64,000 nucleotides of DNA from Pseudomonas sp. HN11 (GTDB lineage Bacteria > Pseudomonadota > Gammaproteobacteria > Pseudomonadales > Pseudomonadaceae), in NCBI RefSeq assembly GCF_021390155.1, contig NZ_CP089985.1:5845501-5909500 (forward strand). The letters run 5' to 3'. A program made the position numbers and the translations under genes. The notes beneath the pieces are model-generated. The model was given only the letters and a program-made list of their open reading frames with translations, did not search any database and had not been told where the DNA came from. Positions 37,992 through 48,107 of this stretch are shown here, one piece after another (position 1 is the first letter of the stretch; each line of letters starts with the position of its first letter).

Positions 37992-38663
37992 CTACTTCAC
38001 TTCTTCCAGTGCCTGATTCAACGGCACGTAAAACTCTTTAAACAATGCATCCACTGCCTCTTTTGCCTGAGGCGTCACAAACCCAGCCTCCAGCACCAGC
38101 ACCTGATAGACCCCGCGCTTGATCGCCTCAGCACTCAAGTGGGCAGAGTTTTCGTTGGTGGTGCACAAAAAACGCACCCAGGACGTGAGGATGATCCAGG
38201 CATTGAGGGTCAGGGCTTCGGTTTGTACCGGGTCCATATTGAGGATGCCGGCGTCGACAAACCCTTGGTAAATAGCGCCGCCCTGGGTCAGGCAGCGCTG
38301 GGAAAAGCGCCGATAGCCGGTGGCCAGTTCGGGGTCGCTTTCCAGCAGGTGTTCGAGGTCGCGGTGCAGGAAACGGTAGCGCCACATGCCGGCCAACACG
38401 GCCTGCAGGTAGAAACGCTTGTCTTCGACAGTGACGGCGCGGCCTTGGGGCGGACGCAGGAAACTGTCCACCAGGGCTTCGTATTCGCGAAACAGCACAG
38501 CGATGATCGCCTGCTTGTTGGGGAAGTGGTAGTACAGGTTGCCCGGCGAAATTTCCATATGGGCGGCGATGTGGTTGGTGCTCACACTGCGCTCGCCCTG
38601 CTGGTTAAAAAGCTCCAGGCTGGTTTGCACAATGCGCTCGCTGGTCTTTACTCGTGGTGCCAT
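37992..38663 (-). CDS. TetR-family repressor of the aldehyde dehydrogenase operon
   Basis: A 223 aa regulator. The helix-turn-helix is VSTNHIAAHMEISPGNLYYH at about residues 23-42, within the classic TetR N-terminus ERIVQTSLELFNQQGE. The rest is a helical ligand domain without a specific match I can name. It is divergent from the aldehyde dehydrogenase gene, and a perfect 8+8 palindrome between the two genes is its likely operator. It should respond to an aldehyde, alcohol or lipid ligand. Confidence 0.9.
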   Translation of the reverse strand: MAPRVKTSERIVQTSLELFNQQGERSVSTNHIAAHMEISPGNLYYHFPNKQAIIAVLFREYEALVDSFLRPPQGRAVTVEDKRFYLQAVLAGMWRYRFLHRDLEHLLESDPELATGYRRFSQRCLTQGGAIYQGFVDAGILNMDPVQTEALTLNAWIILTSWVRFLCTTNENSAHLSAEAIKRGVYQVLVLEAGFVTPQAKEAVDALFKEFYVPLNQALEEVK

Positions 38664-38747
38664 AGGGGGATCAGCTTCTGTACACGTGATGAGGCATCTT
38701 ACGGCCTATTCTTGCGAGGATAAATCCGCATCTGGCCGTAATGACAT

Positions 38748-38776
38748 TTGACAATTTAGAGTAATGACTCTAAAAC
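38748..38776 (+). promoter_or_regulatory. Promoter of the aldehyde dehydrogenase gene with operator in the spacer
   Basis: TTGACA (38748-38753) is a perfect -35. With a 17 bp spacer, TAAAAC (38771-38776) fits -10 at 4 of 6 positions. Transcription would start about 27 bp upstream of the ATG at 38810. Confidence 0.55.
38755..38774. promoter_or_regulatory. Palindromic operator, probable TetR site
   Basis: TTTAGAGT and ACTCTAAA form a perfect 8 bp inverted repeat around AATG. It lies between the divergent tetR and aldehyde dehydrogenase genes and covers the -35/-10 spacer of the plus-strand promoter, so binding would block RNA polymerase. Confidence 0.6.
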
Positions 38777-38809
38777 CCAGGCAGACCTATAACAATCGGG
38801 AACGCCGCC

Positions 38810-40237
38810 ATGTCTGCCAACGTTGCCTACCTGCAAGATTCCCAGGCGCTGGATCAACTCCAAGGCCTGTTCGACACCCAGCGCCGTGCCTACGCGGCCA
38901 ACCCGATGCCGCCGGCGGCCCAGCGCCTGCAATGGCTCAAGGCCCTGCGCGACCTGCTCAGTGACGAGCGCCAGGCGCTGATCAACGCGATCAGCCAGGA
39001 CTTCAGCCACCGCAGCACTGACGAAACCCTGTTCGCCGAACTGATGCCCAGCCTGCATGGCATTCACTATGCCAGCAAACACCTCAAGGGCTGGATGAAA
39101 CCTTCCCGACGCGCTGTGGGCATTGCCTTCCAACCCGCCTCGGCCAAAGTCATCTACCAGCCTTTGGGCGTGGTCGGGGTGATCGTGCCCTGGAACTACC
39201 CGTTGTACTTGGCCATCGGCCCGTTGGTCGGCGCATTGGCGGCGGGTAACCGGGTGATGCTCAAACTGAGCGAATCCACCCCAGCCACCGGTGAGCTGCT
39301 CAAGGTGCTACTGGCGAAGATTTTCCCCGAGGACCTGGTGTGCGTGGTGCTGGGTGAGGCCGAAGTCGGCATGGCGTTCTCCAAGCTGCCCTTTGATCAC
39401 CTGTTGTTTACCGGCGCCACCAGCATTGGCAAGCATGTGATGCGTGCGGCGGCTGAACACCTGACGCCGGTCACCCTGGAATTGGGCGGCAAGTCGCCCG
39501 CCATCGTATCCGCCGATGTGCCGCTCAAGGACGCCGCCGAGCGCATCGCCTTCGGTAAAGCGCTGAATGCCGGGCAAACCTGCGTGGCACCGGACTACGT
39601 GCTGGTGCCGGAAGATCGCGTCGAGGGATTTGTCGAGGCCTACACCCAGGCCGTCCGCGGGTTTTATCCGAACCTGGCCGACAACCCGGACTACACCGCC
39701 ATCATCAATGAGCGGCAATTGGCCCGGCTGAATGCCTACGTCAAGGACGCCACCGACAAGGGCGCCACCCTTATCCCGCTGTACGAGCAGGGCCAGGCGC
39801 GACGCATGGCCCACAGCCTGTTGTTGAACGTCAGCGATGACATGACCGTGATGCAGGACGAAATCTTCGGCCCGGTGCTACCGATCGTGCCCTATCGGGG
39901 GCTCGATCAGGCCTTTGCCTACATCAACCAGCGCCCTCGCCCACTGGCTCTGTATTACTTCGGCTACAACAAGGGCGAACAGAACCGTGTGCTTCACGAA
40001 ACCCATTCTGGCGGCGTGTGCCTGAACGACACCTTGCTGCATGTGGCCCAGGACGATATGCCATTCGGTGGCATCGGCCCGTCGGGCATGGGCCATTACC
40101 ACGGCCACGAAGGCTTCCTCACCTTCAGCAAAGCCAAGGGCGTGCTGGTGAAACAGCGCCTGAACGCGGCGAAGCTAATCTACCCGCCCTACGGCAAAGC
40201 CATCCAGAAGCTGATCCAGAAGCTGTTTGTTCGCTGA
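38810..40237 (+). CDS. Coniferyl-aldehyde-dehydrogenase-like aldehyde dehydrogenase
   Basis: A 475 aa NAD(P)+-dependent aldehyde dehydrogenase. The Rossmann region shows GVVGVIVPWNYPLYLAIGP, the general base lies in LELGGKSPAIV, and the catalytic Cys258 in NAGQTCVAPDY. The class 3/fatty-aldehyde-like C-terminus ends in KRFLF-like basic/hydrophobic residues (QKLIQKLFVR). This clade includes CalB (coniferyl aldehyde dehydrogenase), but PAO1 orthologues at this locus lack a proven substrate. It is first of three co-directed genes under the TetR operator. Confidence 0.85.
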   Translation: MSANVAYLQDSQALDQLQGLFDTQRRAYAANPMPPAAQRLQWLKALRDLLSDERQALINAISQDFSHRSTDETLFAELMPSLHGIHYASKHLKGWMKPSRRAVGIAFQPASAKVIYQPLGVVGVIVPWNYPLYLAIGPLVGALAAGNRVMLKLSESTPATGELLKVLLAKIFPEDLVCVVLGEAEVGMAFSKLPFDHLLFTGATSIGKHVMRAAAEHLTPVTLELGGKSPAIVSADVPLKDAAERIAFGKALNAGQTCVAPDYVLVPEDRVEGFVEAYTQAVRGFYPNLADNPDYTAIINERQLARLNAYVKDATDKGATLIPLYEQGQARRMAHSLLLNVSDDMTVMQDEIFGPVLPIVPYRGLDQAFAYINQRPRPLALYYFGYNKGEQNRVLHETHSGGVCLNDTLLHVAQDDMPFGGIGPSGMGHYHGHEGFLTFSKAKGVLVKQRLNAAKLIYPPYGKAIQKLIQKLFVR

Positions 40238-40265
40238 ATCCGCCACCCACGGGACCACAATAACA

Positions 40266-40811
40266 ATGAACCCCAGCCTGACTGAAACACCTGCGCTATC
40301 GCGGCGCGGCGTCCTGAAAATCGGCCTGTGTGCCAGTGCTTTCCTGGCAACTGCCGGGCTGGGCGCCAGCCTCAGCGGCTGCTCCAGCAGCACCCCTGCC
40401 AGCGGGTTTGCCATGCTGCGCGCCAGCGACCTGCCCTTTTTGCGGGCGGTGACTCCGGTATTGCTCGAAGGTGCCGCCAGCGCCCAGGAAATTGCCGCAG
40501 AAATTGAAGAGACGTTGAAAAAACTCGACTACAGCCTGCAGCACCTGTCGCCGGAAATGTTCAAACTCACCCAGCAACTGTTCGACGTGCTGGGCATGGG
40601 CATCACTCGAGGGCCGTTGACCGGGATCTGGGGCAGTTGGGAAAACGCCAGCGGCGAACAGATCCGCAACTTCCTGCACCGCTGGGAAAACAGCTCCCTG
40701 AACCTGCTGCGCATGGGCCAGGGTTCGTTGCTCAAGTTGGTGATCATGGCCTGGTACTTCCGACCGGCGTCCTGGGTGCATTGCGGCTACCCCGGCCCGC
40801 CGAAAATTTGA
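40266..40811 (+). CDS. Tat-exported small protein linked to the GMC oxidoreductase
   Basis: A 181 aa protein with a twin-arginine signal (LSRRGVLKIGLCASAFLA), then hydrophobic residues and LSGCSSS, a possible lipobox cysteine. No cofactor motif is visible in the mature part, which is helical and Leu-rich (LKKLDYSLQHLSPEM, FLHRWENSSLNLL). It lies between the aldehyde dehydrogenase (28 bp) and the GMC enzyme (37 bp). By analogy with small Tat subunits of periplasmic dehydrogenases, it may escort the GMC subunit out of the cell. This is inferred from context. Confidence 0.8.
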   Translation: MNPSLTETPALSRRGVLKIGLCASAFLATAGLGASLSGCSSSTPASGFAMLRASDLPFLRAVTPVLLEGAASAQEIAAEIEETLKKLDYSLQHLSPEMFKLTQQLFDVLGMGITRGPLTGIWGSWENASGEQIRNFLHRWENSSLNLLRMGQGSLLKLVIMAWYFRPASWVHCGYPGPPKI

Positions 40812-40848
40812 ATCGCCTCCTCCACAATAAAAACTAGAGACGCCCCTG

Positions 40849-42444
40849 ATGCCCGTACCCGACCTGTTCCGCGACGGCATGGCCCGTGGCTGGAAAACCC
40901 ACAATGGCGCCGCCCTCGACAACGACCTGACCCTGGAAGCCGATGTTGCAATCATCGGCAGCGGCGCCGGTGGCGGCACCACCGCCGAAATCCTCAGCGC
41001 CGCCGGCTACAAGGTGCTGCTGATCGAAGAAGGCCCGCTCAAGACCAGCAGCGATTTCAAGCTGTTGGAAGACGAGGCCTACACCAGCCTGTATCAGGAG
41101 GGCATCGGTCGCATGAGCAAGGATGGCGCGATCACCATCCTGCAGGGTCGCGCGGTGGGCGGCACTACGCTGATCAACTGGACGTCGAGCTTCCGTACGC
41201 CGGACGCCACCCTCAGTCACTGGGCCAGCGAATACGCAGTAAAGGGCCATAGCAGCGCCGAGATGGCGCCCTGGTTTGAAAAAATGGAGCAACGCCTGGG
41301 CATAGCGCCCTGGGCCTTGCCGCCGAACCCCAACAACGACGTGATCCGCAAAGGCTGCGAAAAGCTCGGCTATAGCTGGCACGTGATCCCGCGCAACGTG
41401 CGCGGCTGCTTCAACCTGGGGTATTGCGGCATGGGTTGCCCGGTCAATGCCAAGCAGTCGATGCTGGTGACCACGATTCCGTCCACCTTGGAAAAGGGCG
41501 GTGAACTCCTTTACCTGGCCCGCGCCGAACGCCTCATCTACAGCGGCGACACGATCAGCAGCCTGGAATGCGTGGCCATGGATAACCTGTGCGTAGCGCC
41601 GACTGGCCGCAAGATCACCGTGAAGGCCAAGCACTACGTGCTCTCCGGCGGCGGCATCAACAGCCCGGCATTGCTGATGCGCTCGGACGCTCCCGACCCG
41701 CATTCGCGGCTGGGCAAACGCACCTTCCTGCACCTGGTGAATTTCTCCGCCGGATTGTTCGACGAGGTGATCAACCCTTTCTACGGCGCGCCACAATCGA
41801 TTTATTCCGACCATTTCCAGTGGCAGGACGGCACCACTGGAAAAATGTCCTACAAACTGGAAGCACCGCCCTTACATCCTGCGTTGGCCAGCACGTTGTT
41901 AGGCGGCTATGGCACTCAGAACGCCTTGGACATGAGCCAATTACCCAATACTCACGCGATGCTGGCGCTGCTGCGCGATGGTTTCCACCCCGACAGCCCC
42001 GGCGGCAGCGTGGAGCTACGTGGCGATGGCACGCCGGTGCTCGACTACCAAGTGTCGGATTACACATGGGACGGCTTGCGCCGCGCGTTCCACAGCATGG
42101 CCGAGATCCAGTTCGCCGCCGGTGCCAAGTCGGTCAAGCCGTTGCATCACGATGCGCGCTACGTGAAAACCCTGGGCGAAGCCCGCACAATGATCGAAGA
42201 ACTCACCCTGGAACTGCACCGCACCTGCCTGGGCAGCGCCCATGTGATGGGCGGTTGTGCCATGGGTGAAGACCCGAAAAATGCAGTGACCGACAGCCTC
42301 GGTCGCCACCATCAGTTGCGCAACCTGTCGATCCACGATGGCTCGCTTTTCCCCACCAGCATTGGGGCCAACCCCCAATTGTCGGTGTATGGATTGACCG
42401 CTCAACTGGCGACAGCATTGGCCGAACGTCTGAAAACAGCATGA
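40849..42444 (+). CDS. GMC-family FAD oxidoreductase
   Basis: A 531 aa flavoprotein. The FAD dinucleotide motif is VAIIGSGAGGGTTAEILSAAG, the GMC signature region follows (GRAVGGTTLINW), and the C-terminus carries the active-site His/Asn in IHDGSLFPTSIGANPQLSVY. Four cysteines cluster at CFNLGYCGMGCPVNAKQS, a feature of membrane or periplasmic long-chain alcohol oxidase relatives. It has no signal of its own. With the preceding aldehyde dehydrogenase it would oxidise an alcohol to aldehyde to acid. Confidence 0.88.
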   Translation: MPVPDLFRDGMARGWKTHNGAALDNDLTLEADVAIIGSGAGGGTTAEILSAAGYKVLLIEEGPLKTSSDFKLLEDEAYTSLYQEGIGRMSKDGAITILQGRAVGGTTLINWTSSFRTPDATLSHWASEYAVKGHSSAEMAPWFEKMEQRLGIAPWALPPNPNNDVIRKGCEKLGYSWHVIPRNVRGCFNLGYCGMGCPVNAKQSMLVTTIPSTLEKGGELLYLARAERLIYSGDTISSLECVAMDNLCVAPTGRKITVKAKHYVLSGGGINSPALLMRSDAPDPHSRLGKRTFLHLVNFSAGLFDEVINPFYGAPQSIYSDHFQWQDGTTGKMSYKLEAPPLHPALASTLLGGYGTQNALDMSQLPNTHAMLALLRDGFHPDSPGGSVELRGDGTPVLDYQVSDYTWDGLRRAFHSMAEIQFAAGAKSVKPLHHDARYVKTLGEARTMIEELTLELHRTCLGSAHVMGGCAMGEDPKNAVTDSLGRHHQLRNLSIHDGSLFPTSIGANPQLSVYGLTAQLATALAERLKTA

Positions 42445-42478
42445 AAAAACGCGCGATCAGCGGCATGTATCTACATAA

Positions 42479-44190
<1,712 letters not shown>

Positions 44191-44211
44191 GCGTACCTCT
44201 TGAAGAAAGGG

Positions 44212-45078
44212 TCAGTGAGCGCCCAGCTCGCGGATCGACAACTTCATACTTTCGAAGTCGTAGTCCGACAAGCCCACGTAGTCCAGCACCAGATGGCCGA
44301 TGGCATTCCACTCATGATCCACCACATGGTTGCCCAGCACGCGATAGGACGAACAGATGTGTTCGGCCATCTTCAGGATCGCCAGCAGGTTTTTCAGCTG
44401 CGAATTGCGCGACGACTCATCGCTGAACACCGCCAGGGCGTTGTGGTGGTTGGCGATGGCGTCGGTCACATGCTCCGGCAGGCGCCAGGACTTGGCGGTG
44501 TAGTAACCGACCACGGCATGGTTGGTGTTGAACGCGTTGTTCTCGGTGTCGACCACGCGGCAGTCAGGGCCGGCATTGGCGTATGCCTGTTCCAACACCG
44601 CCATGTAATTGGGGAAACGCTTGAGCATCAGCGGCACGCCGCAATCGTGGAACAGGCCCAGAGCATAAGCCTCGTCCACCGCCTGGGCGCCGGTGCGCTT
44701 GGCCAGGGTGAGGCAGGTCATCGCCACATCCTGGGCGGTATCCCAGAAGCGGTTGAGGGTGACGATGGTGTCGTCGCTCATTTCGCCCTTGATCGACAGC
44801 GCGTTGATCAGGTTGATGATCGAACGGCTGCCCAGCAGGTTCACCGCGCGCTGGATCGAGGCGATCTTGTTGCTCAGGCCGAAATACGACGAGTTGACGA
44901 TTTTCAGCAACGCGCCGGACAGGCCTGGGTCCTGGGAGATCAACCGCGCGATCACTTCCAGGTCCGGGTCGGGCATGTACTGCTCCATCTGCAAATCCAC
45001 CATGATTTGCGGTTGGGGCGGCACGCTGATGCCTTGCAGGGCCTGTTGGATCTGTTCGGCGGAAAGCTCTTGGGACAT
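44212..45078 (-). CDS. HDOD domain signalling protein
   Basis: A 288 aa protein made of one HDOD domain. It shows the typical VIARLISQDPGLSGALLKIVNSSYFG opening in two halves (VIARLISQDPGLSGAL, LKIVNSSYFGL), then NLLGSRSIINLINALS and GLFHDCGVPLMLKRFPNY. The HD motif is kept in FHDCG but other metal ligands are degenerate, as in this family. Usually it is linked to chemotaxis or c-di-GMP signalling. It is co-directed with mutM; 133 bp separate it from the divergent rlmI. Confidence 0.88.
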   Translation of the reverse strand: MSQELSAEQIQQALQGISVPPQPQIMVDLQMEQYMPDPDLEVIARLISQDPGLSGALLKIVNSSYFGLSNKIASIQRAVNLLGSRSIINLINALSIKGEMSDDTIVTLNRFWDTAQDVAMTCLTLAKRTGAQAVDEAYALGLFHDCGVPLMLKRFPNYMAVLEQAYANAGPDCRVVDTENNAFNTNHAVVGYYTAKSWRLPEHVTDAIANHHNALAVFSDESSRNSQLKNLLAILKMAEHICSSYRVLGNHVVDHEWNAIGHLVLDYVGLSDYDFESMKLSIRELGAH

Positions 45079-45211
45079 AAGTACACACTCTGGGCTAGGC
45101 GGGGATTCTAACCCTTATCCACCGCACGCCGACACCTTCCCGCACATCCGGCTACCCGGCCGTTTCCTACATAACAAGGTATACTCCCGCTCTTTTTTCC
45201 GGAGCGACGTC

Positions 45212-46408
45212 ATGTCCCTGCCAAGCCTGCGTCTCAAAGCCAACGCCGATCGTCGTTTGCGCAACGGCCACCTGTGGGTCTACAGCAACGAAATCGACGT
45301 GGCTGCCACCCCACTTCACGGCTTCCAGGCAGGCGACCAGGCTATCCTGGAAGCGGCCGGCGGCAAGACCCTGGGCATCGTGGCCGTGAGCCCGAACAAC
45401 CTGATCTGCGCCCGCCTGCTATCGCGCGACATCAAGTTGCCGCTGGACAAGTCGCTGCTGGTGCACCGCCTGAACGTCGCCCTGTCTCTGCGCGATCGCC
45501 TGTTCGACAAGCCGTTCTACCGCCTGGTCTACGGCGACTCCGACCTGTTGCCGGGCCTGGTGGTCGACCGTTTCGGCGACATCCTGGTGGTGCAGATCGC
45601 TTCGGCGACCATGGAAGCCCATAAAGAAGACGTGATTGCCGCGCTGACCCAAGTGCTCAAGCCGAGCGGCATCCTGTTCAAGAACGACTCCGCCGCGCGC
45701 GACGCCGAAGGCCTCAACCGCTACGTCGAAACCGTGTTCGGCCTAGTGCCGGAGTGGGTTGCGCTGGAAGAAAACGGCGTGAAATTCGAAGCTCCAGTGA
45801 TCCAGGGCCAGAAAACCGGCTGGTTCTACGACCACCGCATGAACCGCGCCCGCCTGGCCCCGTATGCCAAGGGCAAGCGCGTGCTGGACCTGTACAGCTA
45901 CATCGGCGGCTGGGGCGTGCAAGCTGCGGCCTTCGGCGCCAGTGAAGTGTTCTGCGTCGACGCCTCCGCCTTCGCCCTCGACGGCGTGGAGCGCAACGCG
46001 GCGCTGAACGGCTTTGCCGAGAAAATGACCTGCCTCGAAGGCGACGTGTTCGAAGCCCTCAAGGAACTGAAAGCCAGCGAAGAACGCTTCGACGTGATCG
46101 TTGCCGACCCACCGGCCTTCATCAAACGCAAAAAAGACATGAAGAACGGCGAAGGCGCCTACCGCCGCTTGAATGAGCAAGCCATGCGCCTGCTCAGCAA
46201 GGACGGCATCCTGGTCAGCGCGTCGTGCTCCATGCACCTGCCGGAAGATGACCTGCAAAACATCCTGCTGACCAGCGCTCGTCATTTGGATCGCAATATC
46301 CAGATGCTGGAGCGTGGCGGCCAGGGTCCGGATCACCCGGTGCACCCGGCGATTGCAGAGACGCGTTACATCAAGAGCATTACGTGCCGGTTGTTGCCAA
46401 ACAGCTAA
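45212..46408 (+). CDS. rlmI: 23S rRNA (cytosine1962-C5)-methyltransferase RlmI
   Basis: A 398 aa two-domain enzyme. An N-terminal PUA domain (residues ~1-75, RLRNGHLWVYSNEID) precedes a SAM methyltransferase domain with DLYSYIGGWGVQAAAFGA, the catalytic motif DPPAFIKRKKD and a C-terminal Cys loop (VSASCSMHLPEDD). It methylates C1962 of 23S rRNA. The start MSLPSLRLKANA is chosen by family length. It is followed by a REPIN before the MFS exporter gene. Confidence 0.94.
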   Translation: MSLPSLRLKANADRRLRNGHLWVYSNEIDVAATPLHGFQAGDQAILEAAGGKTLGIVAVSPNNLICARLLSRDIKLPLDKSLLVHRLNVALSLRDRLFDKPFYRLVYGDSDLLPGLVVDRFGDILVVQIASATMEAHKEDVIAALTQVLKPSGILFKNDSAARDAEGLNRYVETVFGLVPEWVALEENGVKFEAPVIQGQKTGWFYDHRMNRARLAPYAKGKRVLDLYSYIGGWGVQAAAFGASEVFCVDASAFALDGVERNAALNGFAEKMTCLEGDVFEALKELKASEERFDVIVADPPAFIKRKKDMKNGEGAYRRLNEQAMRLLSKDGILVSASCSMHLPEDDLQNILLTSARHLDRNIQMLERGGQGPDHPVHPAIAETRYIKSITCRLLPNS

Positions 46409-46427
46409 AGCCAAGCACAGATAAAAA

Positions 46428-46516
46428 TGTGGGAGGGGGCTTGCCCCCGATAGCCGTGTGTCAGCCAGCTAATATGGGGCTGACACTACGCAATCGGGGG
46501 CAAGCCCCCTCCCACA
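46428..46516. repeat. REPIN of the GGGGGCTTGCCCCC class
   Basis: Arms TGTGGGAGGGGGCTTGCCCC and GGGGCAAGCCCCCTCCCACA flank a loop with GTGTCAGCC...GGCTGACAC. It lies between rlmI and the MFS gene. Confidence 0.9.
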
Positions 46517-46656
46517 TTTGTTTGGTGGTTGCCGTAAAAGCTTTCCTACCCAAGCAAGCCACGTCAATTCAGGAAGTTTCTCTCAACGCTTTTGATTGAA
46601 TTCCACTTTTCGCAGACTAGTATCCGTTTCTGGTTTTACTCCGGAAAACAAAAACA

Positions 46657-47817
46657 ATGTCTCGGCCCTACCTCTCCCGCTTCATCCTCATCACCTGCAT
46701 TTCATTGATCAGTTTCTTTCCGATCAATATTCTCCTGCCCTCATTCCCTGCCCTGGCGGCCCGATTCGACACGCCAAGCGCAGACGTCGCGCTGTCCATC
46801 AGCCTGTTCACCCTGGTCTTTTCCATTTCTCAACTGATCACCGGCCCGCTGTCGGACAAATGGGGGCGCAAGGAAGTCCTGCTCGGGTGCATCACGCTGT
46901 CGATCCTGGGTGCCCTCGGTTGCGCACTGGCGACGGACTACCTGACCTTCCTGTTGTGTCGCAGTGTCCAGGCCATGGGTTGCGGGTTCTTCGTACTGGG
47001 CCACGCACTGGTGGAAGACCTGTTCGAGGAGCAAGACCGCGCTCGCGTGCGCCTTTACTACATGACCCTGAGCGGTTCATTCGTCGCGCTGTCGCCGTTG
47101 ATCGGCTCCTGGCTGCAAACCACCTTCGACTGGCAAGGCAGCTTTTATGGGTTCGCCGTAATGGCACTGGGCATGTTGATCCACGCCCTCTGCATCCTGC
47201 CGTCCAAGTCCGCCAGCCCACACCGCACGCCGGTGTCGATCATCGGCACGCTGAAAGCCGTCGCCCGTAATCGCGACTTCCTGCGCTACTGGTGGATCGC
47301 CGCACTGGTATTCGCCTGCTACTTCGCCTTGATCAGCGTGACACCGCTGATTTTCATGGACGCGCTGAAGCTCTCCGAATACCAGTACGCGTTGGTGTTG
47401 ATGGTCTATGGCGTGGCCTACTTGCTTGGCGGCGTTGCGGCCTCGTACCTGCAAAAGCGGATTTCGCTGTCCCGGCAAATCAATATCGGCCTGGGGCTGC
47501 TGCTCGTCGCGGGCGTGCTGTTAACACTGATCGTCAGCCTGGATGCCATCACCCCTGTGACGTTGCTCATCCCGATGCTAATCAGCGCCCTGGCCGTGAC
47601 CCTGGTTCGTCCGGCGGCGATTTCTGCGGCAATGCTGCTGTTCTCAAGCAGTGCAGGTACTGCTGCCTCGGCGGGCAACAGCATCATGTTCCTGACCGCC
47701 GCCGTCAGCAGTGCCGTCCTGGCGCAAACCGGGTCCAACCTATTGATCACCATCGCCATGAGCTTCATCGTCTTTAGCCTGTGGGGTTGGCTGACCAATG
47801 CCCGAACTGGACGCTAA
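46657..47817 (+). CDS. MFS multidrug exporter, Bcr/CflA type
   Basis: A 386 aa 12-helix transporter of the drug:H+ antiporter-1 type. The Bcr/CflA-type N-terminus ISFFPINILLPSFPALAARF and TM2-TM3 loop GPLSDKWGRKEVLLG (MFS motif A) are clear. Motif C (GSFVALSPLIGSWL) is present. Substrate is unknown. It is monocistronic between two REP-type elements and 290 bp upstream of ilvD. Confidence 0.88.
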   Translation: MSRPYLSRFILITCISLISFFPINILLPSFPALAARFDTPSADVALSISLFTLVFSISQLITGPLSDKWGRKEVLLGCITLSILGALGCALATDYLTFLLCRSVQAMGCGFFVLGHALVEDLFEEQDRARVRLYYMTLSGSFVALSPLIGSWLQTTFDWQGSFYGFAVMALGMLIHALCILPSKSASPHRTPVSIIGTLKAVARNRDFLRYWWIAALVFACYFALISVTPLIFMDALKLSEYQYALVLMVYGVAYLLGGVAASYLQKRISLSRQINIGLGLLLVAGVLLTLIVSLDAITPVTLLIPMLISALAVTLVRPAAISAAMLLFSSSAGTAASAGNSIMFLTAAVSSAVLAQTGSNLLITIAMSFIVFSLWGWLTNARTGR

Positions 47818-47823
47818 GCGACT

Positions 47824-47849
47824 GTAGGAGCCCGCTTGCCGGTTCCTAC
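47824..47849. repeat. Degenerate single REP-like hairpin
   Basis: GTAGGA and TCCTAC arms surround a GCCCGCTTGCCGG core, 7 bp after the MFS stop. It is the only structured element I see in the 290 bp before ilvD; the rest shows no clear signal to me. Confidence 0.5.
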
Positions 47850-48107
47850 CGTGGGTCGTGCGCCTCCCGCACGTCCCGTAAGCGCTATCTTCACGGTTGC
47901 GGCCATTCCCTCTCGCCGCCAGCGGTGTAGAATCGACGCTATTCATCGCCAGTCATCCCCCGGCGGGTTTATGAGCTCGAGGCCCAAGCACGCGGCGATC
48001 CCGCGACGCGAGTGGCAACTTCCGGACACACGGCCATTTCTGAGTGTTCCAGACGTCAATAGAAGCTCACTCCCCATTGATACCGATTAGCCGCCCGGAG
48101 TGCTCCA

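Noticed and set aside
44693..45211. Extending rlmI upstream by 173 codons
   Set aside because: The extension is antisense to the HDOD gene; the PUA domain begins at MSLPSLRLKA.
47836..48090. A short ORF before ilvD as a leader peptide for attenuation
   Set aside because: It has no run of branched-chain codons and no terminator/antiterminator pair that I can see.
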